Positions 15,601-27,758 of a stretch of DNA of 64,000 nucleotides are shown here, piece after piece. The position numbers were made by a program, and so were the translations under genes. Source of the stretch: Erodium maritimum (taxonomy: Eukaryota; Streptophyta; Magnoliopsida; Geraniales; Geraniaceae); NCBI GenBank assembly GCA_963921825.1, contig OY997590.1, forward strand, positions 43,045,039 through 43,109,038, read 5' to 3'. Positions within the stretch are counted from its first letter, which is position 1, and the number at the start of each line of letters is the position of its first letter. Under the pieces are notes generated by a model. The model had not been told where the DNA came from and searched no databases. It saw only the letters and a list, made by a program, of their open reading frames with translations.

Positions 15601-18290
15601 ACACTACTGCACATTACCCTTTCCATCCAACCTATCCTCTAAAACAAACCTTCCGACCCTCCTCCATGACATACTCCTCCTCTATAAACTCTTTCGAGAA
15701 TCCACTACCACCCACATGTACTAGTGCAACTCCAAAATGGAACTACCTCATCCAAAGTCCAAAGCGTACTTATAAATTTCAAAGGTGTAAGGGTAGAGAT
15801 TACGTTATCAGGTGTAAGATATCCAGAAAAGTAATTTGTTTCATTGGAATTGAAAGGTCGCCTAGTCAAATATTGGTTGGTCTTCCGAGAAAGAGACCGA
15901 CCGCGCCATAATGTGGAGTAAAACATGTCGACTGACGCGAGGTATTGGCCGGCCCAGCTGAAACGTGTCTCGACCAAACGACAAGACAGACCGACCGTCA
16001 TTAAATATTGGACGACCCACCTCTAATGTGTCTCGACCAACCTAAAAACGAAGGTCGTACACCGATGATTCTCCTTGGACAGTACTCCACATTACCCTTT
16101 TCATCCAACCTATCCTCCAAAACAAACCTTCCGACCCTCCTCCATGGCATCCTCCTCTTCTATGAACTCTTTCGAGAATCCACTACCACCCACAAATACC
16201 AGTCCAACTCCAAAATGGAACTACCTCATCCCAAGTCCCACGCGTACTTATAAATTTCAAAGGTGTAAGGGTAGAGAACACGTTATTAGGTGTAAGATAT
16301 CCAGACAAGTAATTTGTTTCATTGGAATTGAAAGGTCGCCAAGTTAAATATTGGTCGGTCTTCCGAGAAAGAGGCCAACCGCGCCATAATGTGCTGCAAA
16401 TCATGTCGACCGACGCGAGGTATTGTCGGACCAGCTCAAACGTGTCTCGACAAACCGGTAAGACAGACCGACCGTCATTAAATATTGGCCGACCCACCTC
16501 TAGTGTGTCTCGACAAAGCTAAAAACAACGGTCGTCCACCGATGATACTCCTTGAACACTACTGCACATTACCCTTTCCATCCAACCTATCCTCTAAAAC
16601 AAACCTTCCGACCCTCCTCCATGACATACTCCTCCTCTATAAACTCTTTCGAGAATCCACTACCACCCACATGTACTAGTGCAACTCCAAAATGGAACTA
16701 CCTCATCCAAAGTCCAAAGCGTACTTATAAATTTCAAAGGTGTAAGGGTAGAGATTACGTTATCAGGTGTAAGATATCCAGAAAAGTAATTTGTTTCATT
16801 GGAATTGAAAGGTCGCCTAGTCAAATATTGGTTGGTCTTCCGAGAAAGAGACCGACCGCGCCATAATGTGGAGTAAAACATGTCGACTGACGCGAGGTAT
16901 TGGCCGGCCCAGCTGAAACGTGTCTCGACCAAACGACAAGACAGACCGACCGTCATTAAATATTGGACGACCCACCTCTAATGTGTCTCGACCAACCTAA
17001 AAACGAAGGTCGTACACCGATGATTCTCCTTGGACAGTACTCCACATTACCCTTTTCATCCAACCTATCCTCCAAAACAAAACTTCCGACCCTCCTCCAT
17101 GGCATCCTCCTCTTCTATGAACTCTTTCGAGAATCCACTACCACCCACAAATACCAGTCCAACTCCAAAATGGAACTACCTCATCCCAAGTCCCACGCGT
17201 ACTTATAAATTTCAAAGGTGTAAGGGTAGAGAACACGTTATTAGGTGTAAGATATCCAGACAAGTAATTTGTTTCATTGGAATTGAAAGGTCGCCAAGTT
17301 AAATATTGGTCGGTCTTCCGAGAAAGAGGCCAACCGCGCCATAATGTGCTGCAAATCATGTCGACCGACGCGAGGTATTGTCGGACCAGCTCAAACGTGT
17401 CTCGACAAACCGGTAAGACAGACCGACCGTCATTAAATATTGGCCGACCCACCTCTAGTGTGTCTCGACAAAGCTAAAAACAACGGTCGTCCACCGATGA
17501 TACTCCTTGAACACTACTGCACATTACCCTTTCCATCCAACCTATCCTCTAAAACAAACCTTCCGACCCTCCTCCATGACATACTCCTCCTCTATAAACT
17601 CTTTCGAGAATCCACTACCACCCACATGTACTAGTCCAACTCCAAAATGGAACTACCTCATCCAAAGTCCAAAGCGTACTTATAAATTTCAAAGGTGTAA
17701 GGGTAGAGATTACGTTATCAGGTGTAAGATATCCAGAAAAGTAATTTGTTTCATTGGAATTGAAAGGTCGCCTAGTCAAATATTGGTTGGTCTTCCGAGA
17801 AAGAGACCGACCGCGCCATAATGTGGAGTAAAACATGTCGACTGACGCGAGGTATTGGCCGGCCCAGCTGAAACGTGTCTCGACCAAACGACAAGACAGA
17901 CCGACCGTCATTAAATATTGGACGACCCACCTCTAATGTGTCTCGACCAACCTAAAAACGAAGGTCGTACACCGATGATTCTCCTTGGACAGTACTCCAC
18001 ATTACCCTTTTCATCCAACTTATCCTCCAAAACAAACCTTCCGACCCTCCTCCATGGCATCCTCCTCTTCTATGAACTCTTTCGAGAATCCACTACCACC
18101 CACAAATACCAGTCCAACTCCAAAATGGAACTACCTCATCCCAAGTCCCACGCGTACTTATAAATTTCAAAGGTGTAAGGGTAGAGAACACGTTATTAGG
18201 TGTAAGATATCCAGACAAGTAATTTGTTTCATTGGAATTGAAAGGTCGCCAAGTTAAATATTGGTCGGTCTTCCGAGAAAGAGGCCAACC
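6660..18290. repeat. 955-bp higher-order satellite array (about 12 dimers)
   Basis: Two monomer types alternate (477 + 478 bp) and the dimer repeats at 955 bp with almost no change. One type has TTGGACAGTACTCC and CCAAGTTAAATATTGG. The other has GAACACTACTGCACATT and CCTAGTCAAATATTGGTTGG. Corresponding points fall at 7890, 8845, 9800, 10755, 11710, 12665, 13620, 14575, 15530, 16485 and 17440. The edge copies carry private changes: a 3-bp loss near 7085, and substitutions near 17082, 17637 and 18020. Monomers outside these limits are clearly more diverged. This is the structure expected of recent local homogenisation by unequal exchange. Exact copy number depends on the assembly. Confidence 0.95.
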
Positions 18291-20663
18291 GAGCCACAAT
18301 GTGCTGCAAAACATGTCGACCGACATGAGGTATTGGTCGGACCAGCTCAAACGTGTCACGACAAACCGGTAAGACAGACCGACCGTCATTAAATATTGGC
18401 CGGCCCACCTGTAGTGTGTCTCGACCAAGCTAAAAACAACGGTCGTCCACCGATGATACTCCCTGACACTACTACACATTACCCTTTTCATCCAACCTAT
18501 CCTCCAAAACAAAACTTCCGACCCTCCACCATGGCATCCTCCTCTTCTATGAACTCTTTCGAGAATCCACTACCACCCACATACACTAGTCCAACTCCAA
18601 AATGGAACTACCTCATCCCAAGTCCCTAGCGTACTTATAAATTTCAAAGGTGTAAGGGTGGAGAACACGTTATTAGGTGTAAGATATCCAGACAAGTAAT
18701 TTGTTTCATTAGAACTGAATAGGTCAGATAATAAAATATTTGTCGGTCTTCTGGGAAAGAGGCCGACTGCGCCATAATGTGCCGGAAAACATGTCGACCG
18801 ACGCGAGGTATCGGCCGGCCCAGCTCAAACGTGCTCGAAAAGCGGCAGGACAAATTGACCGACATTAAATATTGGTCGGCTTACCTGTAGTGTGTCTCGA
18901 CCAGCCTCAAAACAACGGTCGTCCACCGATGATTCTCCATGAACACTACTCCACATTATCCCTTTCCATCCAACCTATCATCCAAAACAAACCTTCCGAC
19001 CCTCCTCCATGACATCCTCCTCCTCTATGAACTCTTTCACGAATCCACTACAACCCACATGCACTAGTCTAACCCCAAAATGGAACTACCTCATCCCAAG
19101 TCTAAAGCGTACTTATAAATTTCAAAGGTGTAAGGGTCGAGAACACGTTAGTAGGTGTAACATATCCAGACAAGTAATTTTTTTATTAGAATTAACAGGT
19201 CGCCCATTCAAATATTGGTTTGTCTGTCGGGAAAGATGCCGACCGCTCCATAATGTGCCGCAAAACATGTCGACCGACTCAAGGTATCGGCCGACCCAAC
19301 TCAAACGTGTCTCGACCAACAGGCAAAATACACCGATCGACATTCAATATTGGCCAGCCCACCACTTGTGTGCCTCGACCAACCTCAAAACAACCGCCGT
19401 CCATCGATGATTCTCTATGAACACTACTCCACATTATCCCTTTTCATCCAACCTATCCTCCAAAAACAAACCTTCCGACCCTCCTCCATGACATCCTCCT
19501 CCTCTATGAACTATTTCGGGAATCCAGTACCACCCACATGCACTAGTCCAACTCAAAAATGGAACTATCTCAACCCAAGTCCCAAGCGTACTTATGAACT
19601 TCAAAGGTGTAAGGGTAGAGAACACGTTAGTAGGTGTAACATATCCAGACAAGTAATTTTTTTCATTCGAATTGAAAGCTCGCCAAGTCAAATATTGGTC
19701 GGTCTGCCGGGAAAGAGGCCGATCGCTCCATAATGTTCCGCAAAACATGTCGACCGACTGGAGGTATCGGCCGGCCCAGCTCAAACGTGTCTGACCAACT
19801 GGCAAGACAGACCGATCGGAATTAAATATTGGCCTGCCCACCTCTGGTCTGTCTCGACCAACCTAAAAACAACGGTTGTCCACCGATGATTCTCCTTGAA
19901 CACTATTCCACATTACCCTTTCCATCCAACCTATCATCCAAAACAAACCTTCCGACCCTACTCCATGACATCCCCCTCCTATATGAACTCTTCATGAATC
20001 CACTACCACCCACATGCACTAGTCCAACTCCAAAATGGAATACCTCATCCCAAGTCCCAACTCCAAAATGTTTGATTAGAATTGAAAGTTCGCCTAATAA
20101 AATATTGGTCGGTATGCCGGGAAAGAGGCCGACCGCGCCATAATATGCCGCAAAACATGTCGATAGACGTGAGGTATCGGCCAGCCCAGCTCATACATGT
20201 CTCGACCAACCTACCGACATTAAATATTGGCCGGCCCACCTCTAGTGTGTCTCGACCAACATCAAAACAACAATCGTCCACCGATGATTCTCCTTGAACA
20301 CTACTCCACAATACCCTTTCAATCCAACCTATCATCCAAAACAAACCTTCCGACCCTCCTCCATGACATCCTCGTCCTCTAAGAACTCATCCACTACCAC
20401 CCACATGCACTAGTCTAACTCCGAAATGGAACTACCTCATCCCAAGTGTACTTAGGTGTAAGATATCCAAGCAAGTAATTTGTTTCATTAGAATTAAAAG
20501 GTCTCCTAGTAAAATATTGGTCGGTCTGCCGAGGAAGAGGCCGATCGCGCCATAATGTGCTGCAAAACATGTCGACTGATGCGAGGTATCGGCGGCGCTG
20601 CTCAAACGTGTCTCGACGAACCGGCAAGACAGACTGACCGACATCAAATATTGGTGGGCCCAC
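18291..20663. repeat. Diverged ~477-bp satellite monomers (right flank of array)
   Basis: About five monomers of the same family carry many substitutions and indels relative to the homogenised core, including deletions near 20055-20075 and 20445-20455. The array stops abruptly at 20663, after GGTGGGCCCAC, where a retrotransposon LTR terminus begins. The next bases expected in a monomer (about CTCTAGTGTGTCTC) are missing, and the following part of the monomer reappears at 38634. Confidence 0.92.
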
Positions 20664-21882
20664 TGACGGGGCGTTTTTAGCACATAAAAGGCCACGACAA
20701 GCATATCGGTCGTCAAGTAGTATTTCGGGATTTTTAGTTCCGAGTTATCGAACCCAAAGGAGCACGAGTCAAGCACGTTCTAATTCAGAGAAAAAGAATA
20801 GAGACCGTTTCCAATGCATTTAAATGACGATGAACATTGTGAAGTATCTGATTTTAGGGGCAACGAATCATATCTCAAACTAGTCCTAATTCCTCACGTT
20901 GTTTCGGACCCTAATGGAATCTAACCACCCAGCTCTCACAAATCAGGATGTAGGGAGACCCAAACCATTACGTTCTTTGATAATTTCTAACTTTCGGTTT
21001 GATTCGTATGGTTATTGCAATCGTGTTAACCTAGTTATCACTAGTCTAGATTTAAACCCAATTTGTATAAGATTTCTGACCTAATTGCAACCCACCTCTC
21101 ACGAGTGCCAGATTGCAATTCCCACCTTCTATCAGGCCTGCCCAGGAGATAGAGCATTAAGCTTAAATCAAATACAAGCCCTAAATCAAATCATTCAACA
21201 CAATACCCATTTATACATTCAACACATTGGAAAACAAATCTCTAATCCCCCATAACCCTAGATTATGGGGTTTTAGCTACTCATGATGATGGAAGAAGAA
21301 GATGCCACTGATGACCATAAACAAAGCTTCATAATTGAATAAAGTAGAGAAATACAATACCCAATATCGATTACAATGATGTTCTTCCAAGTAGAAATCT
21401 TCTTCCTTATCTTGCTCCCAACTCCCCTCTCTCCTTAGCTCTCAAAAATATAAGTTTTTTCTATTGGGAGGCTGATTTTAGGGTTAAAAAGGGTAAACCT
21501 CAAAACTGAAACGAATTAGGGGAGCAGGCATGCGCGCGCGTCACGGCTCCGTGATGGCCTCCGTCACGGCCACCATCACGGATCCGTGACGGATCAGAGA
21601 ATTCTGGCAAATTTGTGTCTTCGTCACGGATCCGTGACCCTACCCGTGACGGGTTCTGTCACGGATCCGTGATGGCTCTACTTGGTTCCACCATCTTGAC
21701 TACTGCTTTCGAATTTCTTCCCTTTTTTGTGTGTTTTCGCTTGTATTCCATGATATACCCTGTGAAACATGAAAAACGCTAGAAACGAGCAAAACATAAG
21801 AGAGTGACACAGTAATGGGCTAAAATCAACAATAAAATCCCTCTAAATGTGGCATTTTTAATGCTAAGATGCGTCCGCATCA
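20664..21882 (-). repeat. 3' LTR of the Athila-type element
   Basis: A 1219-bp segment starts TGACGGGGCG and ends GCGTCCGCATCA on the plus strand. On the element strand it therefore has TG...CA termini and begins TGATGCGGACGCATC, itself a short inverted repeat (GATGCG/CGCATC). Its inner edge is flanked by a polypurine tract. Positions 21541-21675 hold several copies of TCACGGATCCGTGA and close variants. No coding frame is supported inside it. Confidence 0.85.
21541..21675. repeat. Cluster of TCACGGATCCGTGA palindromes in the Athila-type LTR
   Basis: The perfect 14-bp palindrome TCACGGATCCGTGA occurs at 21576-21589, 21624-21637 and 21659-21672. Degenerate relatives such as TCACGGCTCCGTGA lie at 21541-21554 and around 21561. 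The middle copy extends to a 16-bp palindrome flanked by G and C. The same motif recurs in the LTR of an unrelated chromovirus at 52781-52898. Function is unknown. Confidence 0.85.
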
Positions 21883-21895
21883 ACACCCCACACTT
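21883..21895 (-). other. Polypurine tract of the Athila-type element
   Basis: On the minus strand AAGTGTGGGGTGT lies immediately upstream of the LTR start (TGATGCGG). This is the usual position and composition of a plus-strand primer, and it fixes the inner edge of the 3' LTR. Confidence 0.75.
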
Positions 21896-23248
21896 AGACT
21901 TTTTCTCACCCCGAGAAAATCAACACCAGAAGACATCATCACTAAGATAGAACCGGTTAAACCCCGAGGTTCACCTCGATAGGAGGAGTCTGGTACTCCT
22001 TTATTCAAGACAGTAAATATAAATATGCACGTGCAATGCATGAATCCTAACTCTAATGCATTCCTATAACACTCTATATGATGTATGAAAAAGGCACGAA
22101 AAGTAGGTGACATTCAAAGTCGTGCATAGAGGATCACATGGTTTTCTCAGAGTCACCACATGCTAAAAACCTTACACTCATCAAAGAAGAATATGAACTA
22201 ATGAATACAGTAAAGCAGGACGCTACTCACATTAAAGAGTTAACTCTTTCCTTTTAAACTCGCATTCACTCATTCACCAAAACTATGTGTTTCCTTTTTT
22301 TCCCCATACATGGAGTTTAGAGATTCATATGCTATCATGCTAGACCCTTCTCCACTAATTGTAAGGAATCATGGTTATTCAAGAATCAGAAAGGTCTTTA
22401 ATTTGGCTTGTAATGTAAGGCTAGGCAAAGGGTAAGGAAGGATAATCAAAAGAAGCTCACATAAATACCTTAAGACAAAGTTGTTTCATTCTCACACCCA
22501 CAAAGTATGTCACACATCCCAAACCCCATGTTTACCATCAACTCTTGCAATCTCTAATACCATTTTTTTTCTTTTCATTGAATACTAATGACAGCAATGA
22601 TATGTCATAGCTATCCTTAAGTTCACCATTTTTCTAAACCACTATCAAGCCTTACCCCACACTTTTTTTTTCTAGGGATTATTTGTCTCTTTTTTTTTTC
22701 TTTTTCTATCCCTCTTTATTTTCTTTTCCTTTGGGGTAAGGCGATGATAAAACTGATTTCAATACAAACCAATGGCAAATTATCTTTTCATCACTTTTTC
22801 TCTCTTTTGCTCACTCATTATCCCAAAAATAACCACTCTCAATGAAGAAACTAAGCCCAGAGATATGGGTTCAAATAATAATGAGGATATATAAATGAAA
22901 CAAAAGGCACATAGGATTATAATGTCGGGTTTATAAACGAAAGACTTAGGCTCAAATGGGTGACTAAGAGATTCAATCATGCAAGGGTAGGCAATTTTTT
23001 TAGCTCAAACGATCCATAGATGGCCTAAAATCATTTTCCTAAACAACCATATTCCTTATTCTTATTTCGCCTAGAATGGGTCGTTCATGTAGTTCTAGAC
23101 TCCAGTTACCATGCATGTGAATCAAAGGCAAACAACACGGGTTATAGCAAACATTCAAAAGCAAGTGGAAGAGTTAATCCTAATGGATGTGCTTTCACTA
23201 CTTATTTGATTCACACATGCTCATCTAACCCCTTGATTTATTCAAGAA
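21896..23248 (-). other. Athila-type 3' untranslated region, no gene seen
   Basis: This stretch lies between the polypurine tract and the solo LTR insertion. It contains T-rich runs (about 22562-22575 and 22660-22735) but no coding frame with recognisable protein similarity and no repeat structure. It is best read as the long non-coding 3' part of the Athila-type element. Confidence 0.6.
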
Positions 23249-25013
23249 ATAAGTGTTAGCCTCGGTGCCCGTAGTCCGATCGTAAATGTCCAATTGTAAT
23301 TATCATCGTTGGCAATATAAATAAAGCGGCTTTTATATTACTTAAGTGTTGGAGTAATATGTCGTTTGTGTTTCCGATCTGTGCCCACCATGCGAATAGA
23401 ACCATAGATCAAAATGGATCACACTCGATGAGGTCCCTAGTCAATAGTCTTCGCTGGAAGCGACTAGTATGAAATATGACTCTTGATGGCTTACGTTCTA
23501 TTAGCCATAAGAAAGGGTTCCGGAGTCTGATCATAAACATCATGTGGGACATGATGTTGGACGACCCGACCTGAATATGTTCCATAGATTAAGTCATGAA
23601 CATGTTCAGAGTCGTAGCTTGTCAGGTATCCTTAGACCAAGGAGTCTATATGATTGCTATGCAGTAAACAACCAAGTTTGACCTGAAAGCCCAACGTTGC
23701 ACCGTGACTGGGCTTCCATAACGGCCAGGATTGGCTTGGGGAATGACTGCGTGAGTGACATGATAGACGGCTAAGGGATTTATCCCTCATACTGCGGTAA
23801 GGGAAAGATATCTGGTACACGGCCGCTTGATCGAGAGTGACTGACAGGAAAGCATGGCCATGCACATGATACTGGGTATCATAAGGTCAGTCATCTCACA
23901 TATCAAGGAACATGGATTGAGGATAATAAGGATGACGACTCTATGCCTTATATCAATCCGGATATCGGTGATAAAGGGATAATGACAAGGACGACTGAAA
24001 GGTCAGAATCGACAGGGCGCGATTCGTTATGCAGGGTCGGGCAATACTGAGTCTCGTCAGTCGCCACTTTGGTAAGATCAAGTAAAATAGGATTTTACGT
24101 TGATCTTACCGACATGCATAGACCTCAGGGTCACACCGATAGTTTGATACTCGATGAGAACATGACGAACATAAGTTGGAGGAATTGTGGCGGGGATCGC
24201 CATAGTGGACCAGCTAGCATATTGGGCTCGGCATGGGCTCTCTTGGAGAGGCCCATGGCCGGCCCATATAGGCTAGTCCCAACAAAGACTTAAGTCATTA
24301 GATGAAAATAAGTCTTGTTGACCAAAATTGGGTGGGACCCAATTTCCACTAAACTAATAAACTAGGTAGTTTATTAGCTCCACCTAGCATCTTGGCATGG
24401 ACACTTGTCTTAAGTTGATAGTTAAGTGATTCCACTTAATTAAGCATGCAAGAGAGGTTGGAGAAGATAACATGCAAGTGTAGAGAATTAGAGAGAGAGT
24501 CTTCTTCTTCTTCCTCTACCTTGGCCAAACCCCACTCCAAGCTTCAAGGTTGGTTTTCATGTTCTTGAGTCATCAAACTCAAGAACTACGTTGGCTTTGA
24601 TTCCGTTAAGGATACGTAGGCGTCCAAGGGGCTCAAGCCATTCAAAGTTGGGTGTTATTGAACCAATTTCGGACAAGTAGAGGGTGCTGATTTTCAGCAC
24701 AGTTTTGTCTGACCAGTCACTTTGAGGAGCTCGATCAGACGTTCATCCGATGTCCGATGAAGCTGATTTTTGGAGTGAACGTTCTCCACATATGGGTATT
24801 CAATCTGACCAAAGGGATTTGAGTTTCAACGGTTCGTTTTCTATATACACTAGCTTCAAGATGAGGCACTTGTAAAGGTGATGTTCACGTACCTTTGCTG
24901 AATTTTCAGACTTGTTTTTCATATTTGGTAGACTCATCTCGATTGATTCGTGGTTAATCTTCCGCTGCATTTTGTGTTTAACATGTCCACGACATCGAGA
25001 CCTAATAATAAGC
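23249..25013 (+). mobile_element. Solo copia LTR with 5-bp target duplication
   Basis: A 1755-bp LTR (23254-25008) begins TGTTAGCCTCGGTGCCCGTAG and ends GAGACCTAATA. It is flanked by ATAAG on both sides (23249-23253 and 25009-25013). It is a diverged relative of the copia LTR at 28051, sharing for example GCCCACCATGCGAATAGAAC, CATAACGGCCAGGATTGGCT and TTCCGCTGC near the end. The 3' terminus has decayed from CA to TA. No internal region is present, so it is a solo LTR left by recombination between the LTRs of one element. It contains a T-rich stretch of the target family but no gene. Confidence 0.85.
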
Positions 25014-25997
25014 AATAGCGAAAATTCAATCATCGAATCCTTAGGAACATAAACACTAGACTTGCATATCACTAGACAATATTTTTTTGATTTTTCAATT
25101 TTTTTCAATTTTTTTGGATTTTTCAAAACGTTTATAACACGAAATGATGCATGAGCACACAAAAAAAAAACACAATGCAATGCAATGCAAGGCATACCCA
25201 CCCCACACTTTAAAACTAAGCATTGTCCCCACTGCGACTCTAAACACATATTTATAATCTAAACACATATATACACATGCACACGATAGAAGATAACAAT
25301 GAAGCACCCCACACTCATCGTCAGCAGGTATACAATTCACACAACCCTATATGTCTATCAGCACGGCAATTCGGGCACTCATGGCCCACCAAATAGCATA
25401 AAGGAAGTAAATAGCGATAACAGTGTAAAATAGGAAGGGTAGAGATACTGCCCCTTGAAGAACCGTCACGTGAACTGTACTGACTGTGGAGATCCTCGTG
25501 CATGTGTGGATGGAGAGCTCTTCGCCCGAGAGAACCTCCAGGAGGTTTCGACGCCATAATCTGCTCCGTTGAACTCATCTCGCTCTCCATGCCATGCGTT
25601 GGGTTGCCTCCCAACCAGCGCCTTTGTTTAACGTCGTTAGCTCGACGAAAGGGGTGGCCACAAAAGCCAACCAAGCACTGCTCCAGAAACCAGTGATCGG
25701 CAGAGCTAATGTTGACACAGACTCAAACAAAAACATCAAATGAATGGGAAATAAAAACACAACTTACGCTTTCCCACATCCATCAAGCCCTGGCGATGCT
25801 GAAATCGGATAATGATCAGAAACCACGCAGCATGCATAAAATGAATGATGGAAAAGCGTAAAACACATATATACAAGATGCAAATGCACCTGCTCACTGC
25901 GGGTGGTCAGGAGGGAGGTCAGAGGGCTGGCCAGACTGCGCGGACTGGCCACTACCCCACTAGTCAGACTTCATGCGGGTCTGGATCCAGTCAACAG
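25014..25997 (-). other. Athila-type spacer downstream of the env-like ORF
   Basis: No gene is recognised here. It contains a T/A-rich run (25080-25125). It also has a conserved block at 25601-25655 (GGGTTGCCTCCC then TTTGTTTAACGTCGTTAGC) that is nearly repeated at 27723-27775. The two blocks flank the env-like frame. Several CCCACAC motifs resemble decayed polypurine tracts in the minus orientation. Confidence 0.5.
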
Positions 25998-27113
25998 TCA
26001 TCGGCACGGTGGACAAGGACTGAAGACTGGAGTCCACTGTATCGAATCGGGTGTGAACCCTATCAAACTGGGTATCCATCCCACCAAATCGGGTCTCGAC
26101 CCCATCGAACCGAGTAGTATACCGTGAAACTGGGTAGTATACTCAGCATGGCGGGTCTCCTGTCTCTGGAAACCCGCGCGCATCTCCTCTTGGAAAGCAG
26201 TGATCTGGGACGACATGGCCGCAAACCTAGGATCTTCTTCCCCCTCTTCCTCTCTTGGCTCGGGGCCTGCTGTGCGCATGTCGGTACACTTAAAAACTTC
26301 CCGACTAACCAAGTTGGATTTAAAGAGTGTGGGTGCTTCCTGCGGGTTGTCCCAGACCCCATAAAATTGGGCTAGTTGTGTGGCAATCGCCGCACAACTA
26401 ATCCTCCCATTAGGCCTGATAGCATGCTGGTCAAGGTGATCCAAAAGGAGTTTCTCAAAGGGGGCTGGAATTCCCTTTTCGAAACAGTGAAGAAGCCGAA
26501 CCTCCTTATGGTTCACGATGTGTAAGTTATCACTCCGTGTAAAAAGAGTGTAACTCAACACCCTATGCATGTACTTGAGCATAAGGGACTTGAGGTGCTT
26601 AGCCTAGGGACTCGAGGTCAGGGCTGTGTTGGGCTCACTAATTTATTCCCAAGCATCCTCGATCAGACAATAATCGGGGTAACCCCCCTCAATAGGAGCA
26701 AACCCGCAAGCTTCTCGAAATTCATATATGAATGTTTTAAACACTCGCCCACAAGTGTGAGTTTCTCGTAATGTCGGGGCTCCCAACACCAAAGTCTAGG
26801 CCACCCAAAGGCCTCTATTTTTTCCCTCAGTTCATCCGCAAAACCTAGAATTTGTGTGACGAACTTGGTATCCAAGAAACGATTCTACATAGTGCCTCGT
26901 TTCTTGTTTTTCTTGAGCCGTTTAATTTGGAATTCATGTCCAAAAATCAGGCAAGGTTGATTGGGAGTACCTATAGCCGAGTATGGAGGTCTAAGAGGTT
27001 GCTGGTCCGCCTCGTCCGAATCAGAGCTCGGGTCCGAATGACGGATTTGTAACGGTTGAGGCTGTGATCCCGATGCCCCTCCCTGTGACTACTTCCTCTT
27101 CTTAGCAGGCGCC
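25998..27113 (-). pseudogene. Broken env-like (ATHILA ORF-1 family) reading frame
   Basis: The minus-strand reading starts at an ATG at about 27113 (MAPAKKRK), followed at once by an in-frame TAG. Another stop lies before 26875. A frameshift falls between the segments 26663-26875 (contains FADELREKIEAFGWPRLW) and 25998-26582 (contains RVLSYTLFTRSDNLHIVNHK and FYGVWDNPQEAPTLFKSN). The second segment, with its R-V-L-x-x-T-x-F-x-R-x-D-N pattern, resembles the ATHILA ORF-1 family found between integrase and 3' LTR in Athila elements. That is also its position here. Its biochemical role is unproven even in intact relatives. The glutamate-rich and QEEMRAGFQRQE part could form a coiled coil. The frame cannot encode a full product. 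Confidence 0.6.
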
Positions 27114-27758
27114 ATCTGAAAACAAAACGAGCAAGGAAAGATCAAAGTAGGTCAGAGCCGTGAGCCAGGCCATCACGGGCTTCAGGCCGGATCCGTGAGT
27201 GGTTCCGTCACGGGTTTCAGGTCGGAGCCATGACGCGTTTCAGACCAGAGCTCCTAGGGTGTTCAGCCAACAAATCCCATCAGTAAGACGCACAAATGCC
27301 GGCGACGAGGCCAACCCGAAGCTCGTACTGTTTGGAGATGAAGGATTGGAGCCTGAAGCCGAAGGTGAAGAGGAGCAGCTGGTTTTGAGGATGGAGGAAG
27401 AAGCTGAGTGTGGGACTTTTGAAGATGGAGGTGTGCGGGAAAGTGGGGGATTGAAGAAGAAGAAGAAGAAGAAGAAGAAGAAGAAGAAGAAGAAGAAGAA
27501 GAAGAAGAAGAAGAAGAAGAAGAAGAAGAAGAAGAAGAAGAAGAAGAAGAAGAAGAAGAAGGAATGAAGAAGTGGAGTTAGGGTTGTGGTGAGGTGGGTG
27601 TGTGGAGCTCGAAGGTGAAGTTGAAGAAGAAGAAGTGGAGAGGATGGAGGCGTGTGAAGTCCTGCACACAAATGCATCTACTAATTCTTGAAAAACAAAG
27701 AAAATAAACACAAAATAACCTCGGGTTGCCTCCCGAGAAGCGCTTTTGTTTAACACCG
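27114..27758 (-). other. Spacer between Athila-type integrase and env-like ORF
   Basis: This stretch has no gene. It contains half-sites of the TCACGGATCCGTGA motif (about 27170-27240), a long GAA microsatellite (27453-27561) and most of the second copy of the conserved GGGTTGCCTCCC...CGTTAGCTCGAC block (27723-27775). Apparent long frames here encode lysine, leucine or phenylalanine runs from the microsatellite. Confidence 0.6.
27453..27561. repeat. (GAA)n microsatellite, about 36 units
   Basis: About 109 bp is an uninterrupted GAA/AAG trinucleotide, with degenerate GAA-rich flanks reaching about 27640. It lies within the non-coding part of the Athila-type element. Such tracts are length-unstable and prone to sequencing error, so the exact unit number is uncertain. 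Confidence 0.97.

Noticed and set aside
1789-18257. Recurring ~104-residue open frames, one per satellite monomer, on both strands
   Set aside because: They overlap on opposite strands, follow the repeat period, and have no recognisable domain. Composition (few stops in a C/T-rich strand) and homogenisation explain them. A codon-position substitution test on the diverged monomers would be needed to argue otherwise.
25998-26582. Functional env-like protein
   Set aside because: The frame is only part of a longer region with at least two stops and a frameshift, so no complete product can be made.
27199-27756. Long frames rich in lysine, leucine or phenylalanine
   Set aside because: They are translations of the GAA microsatellite in different frames.
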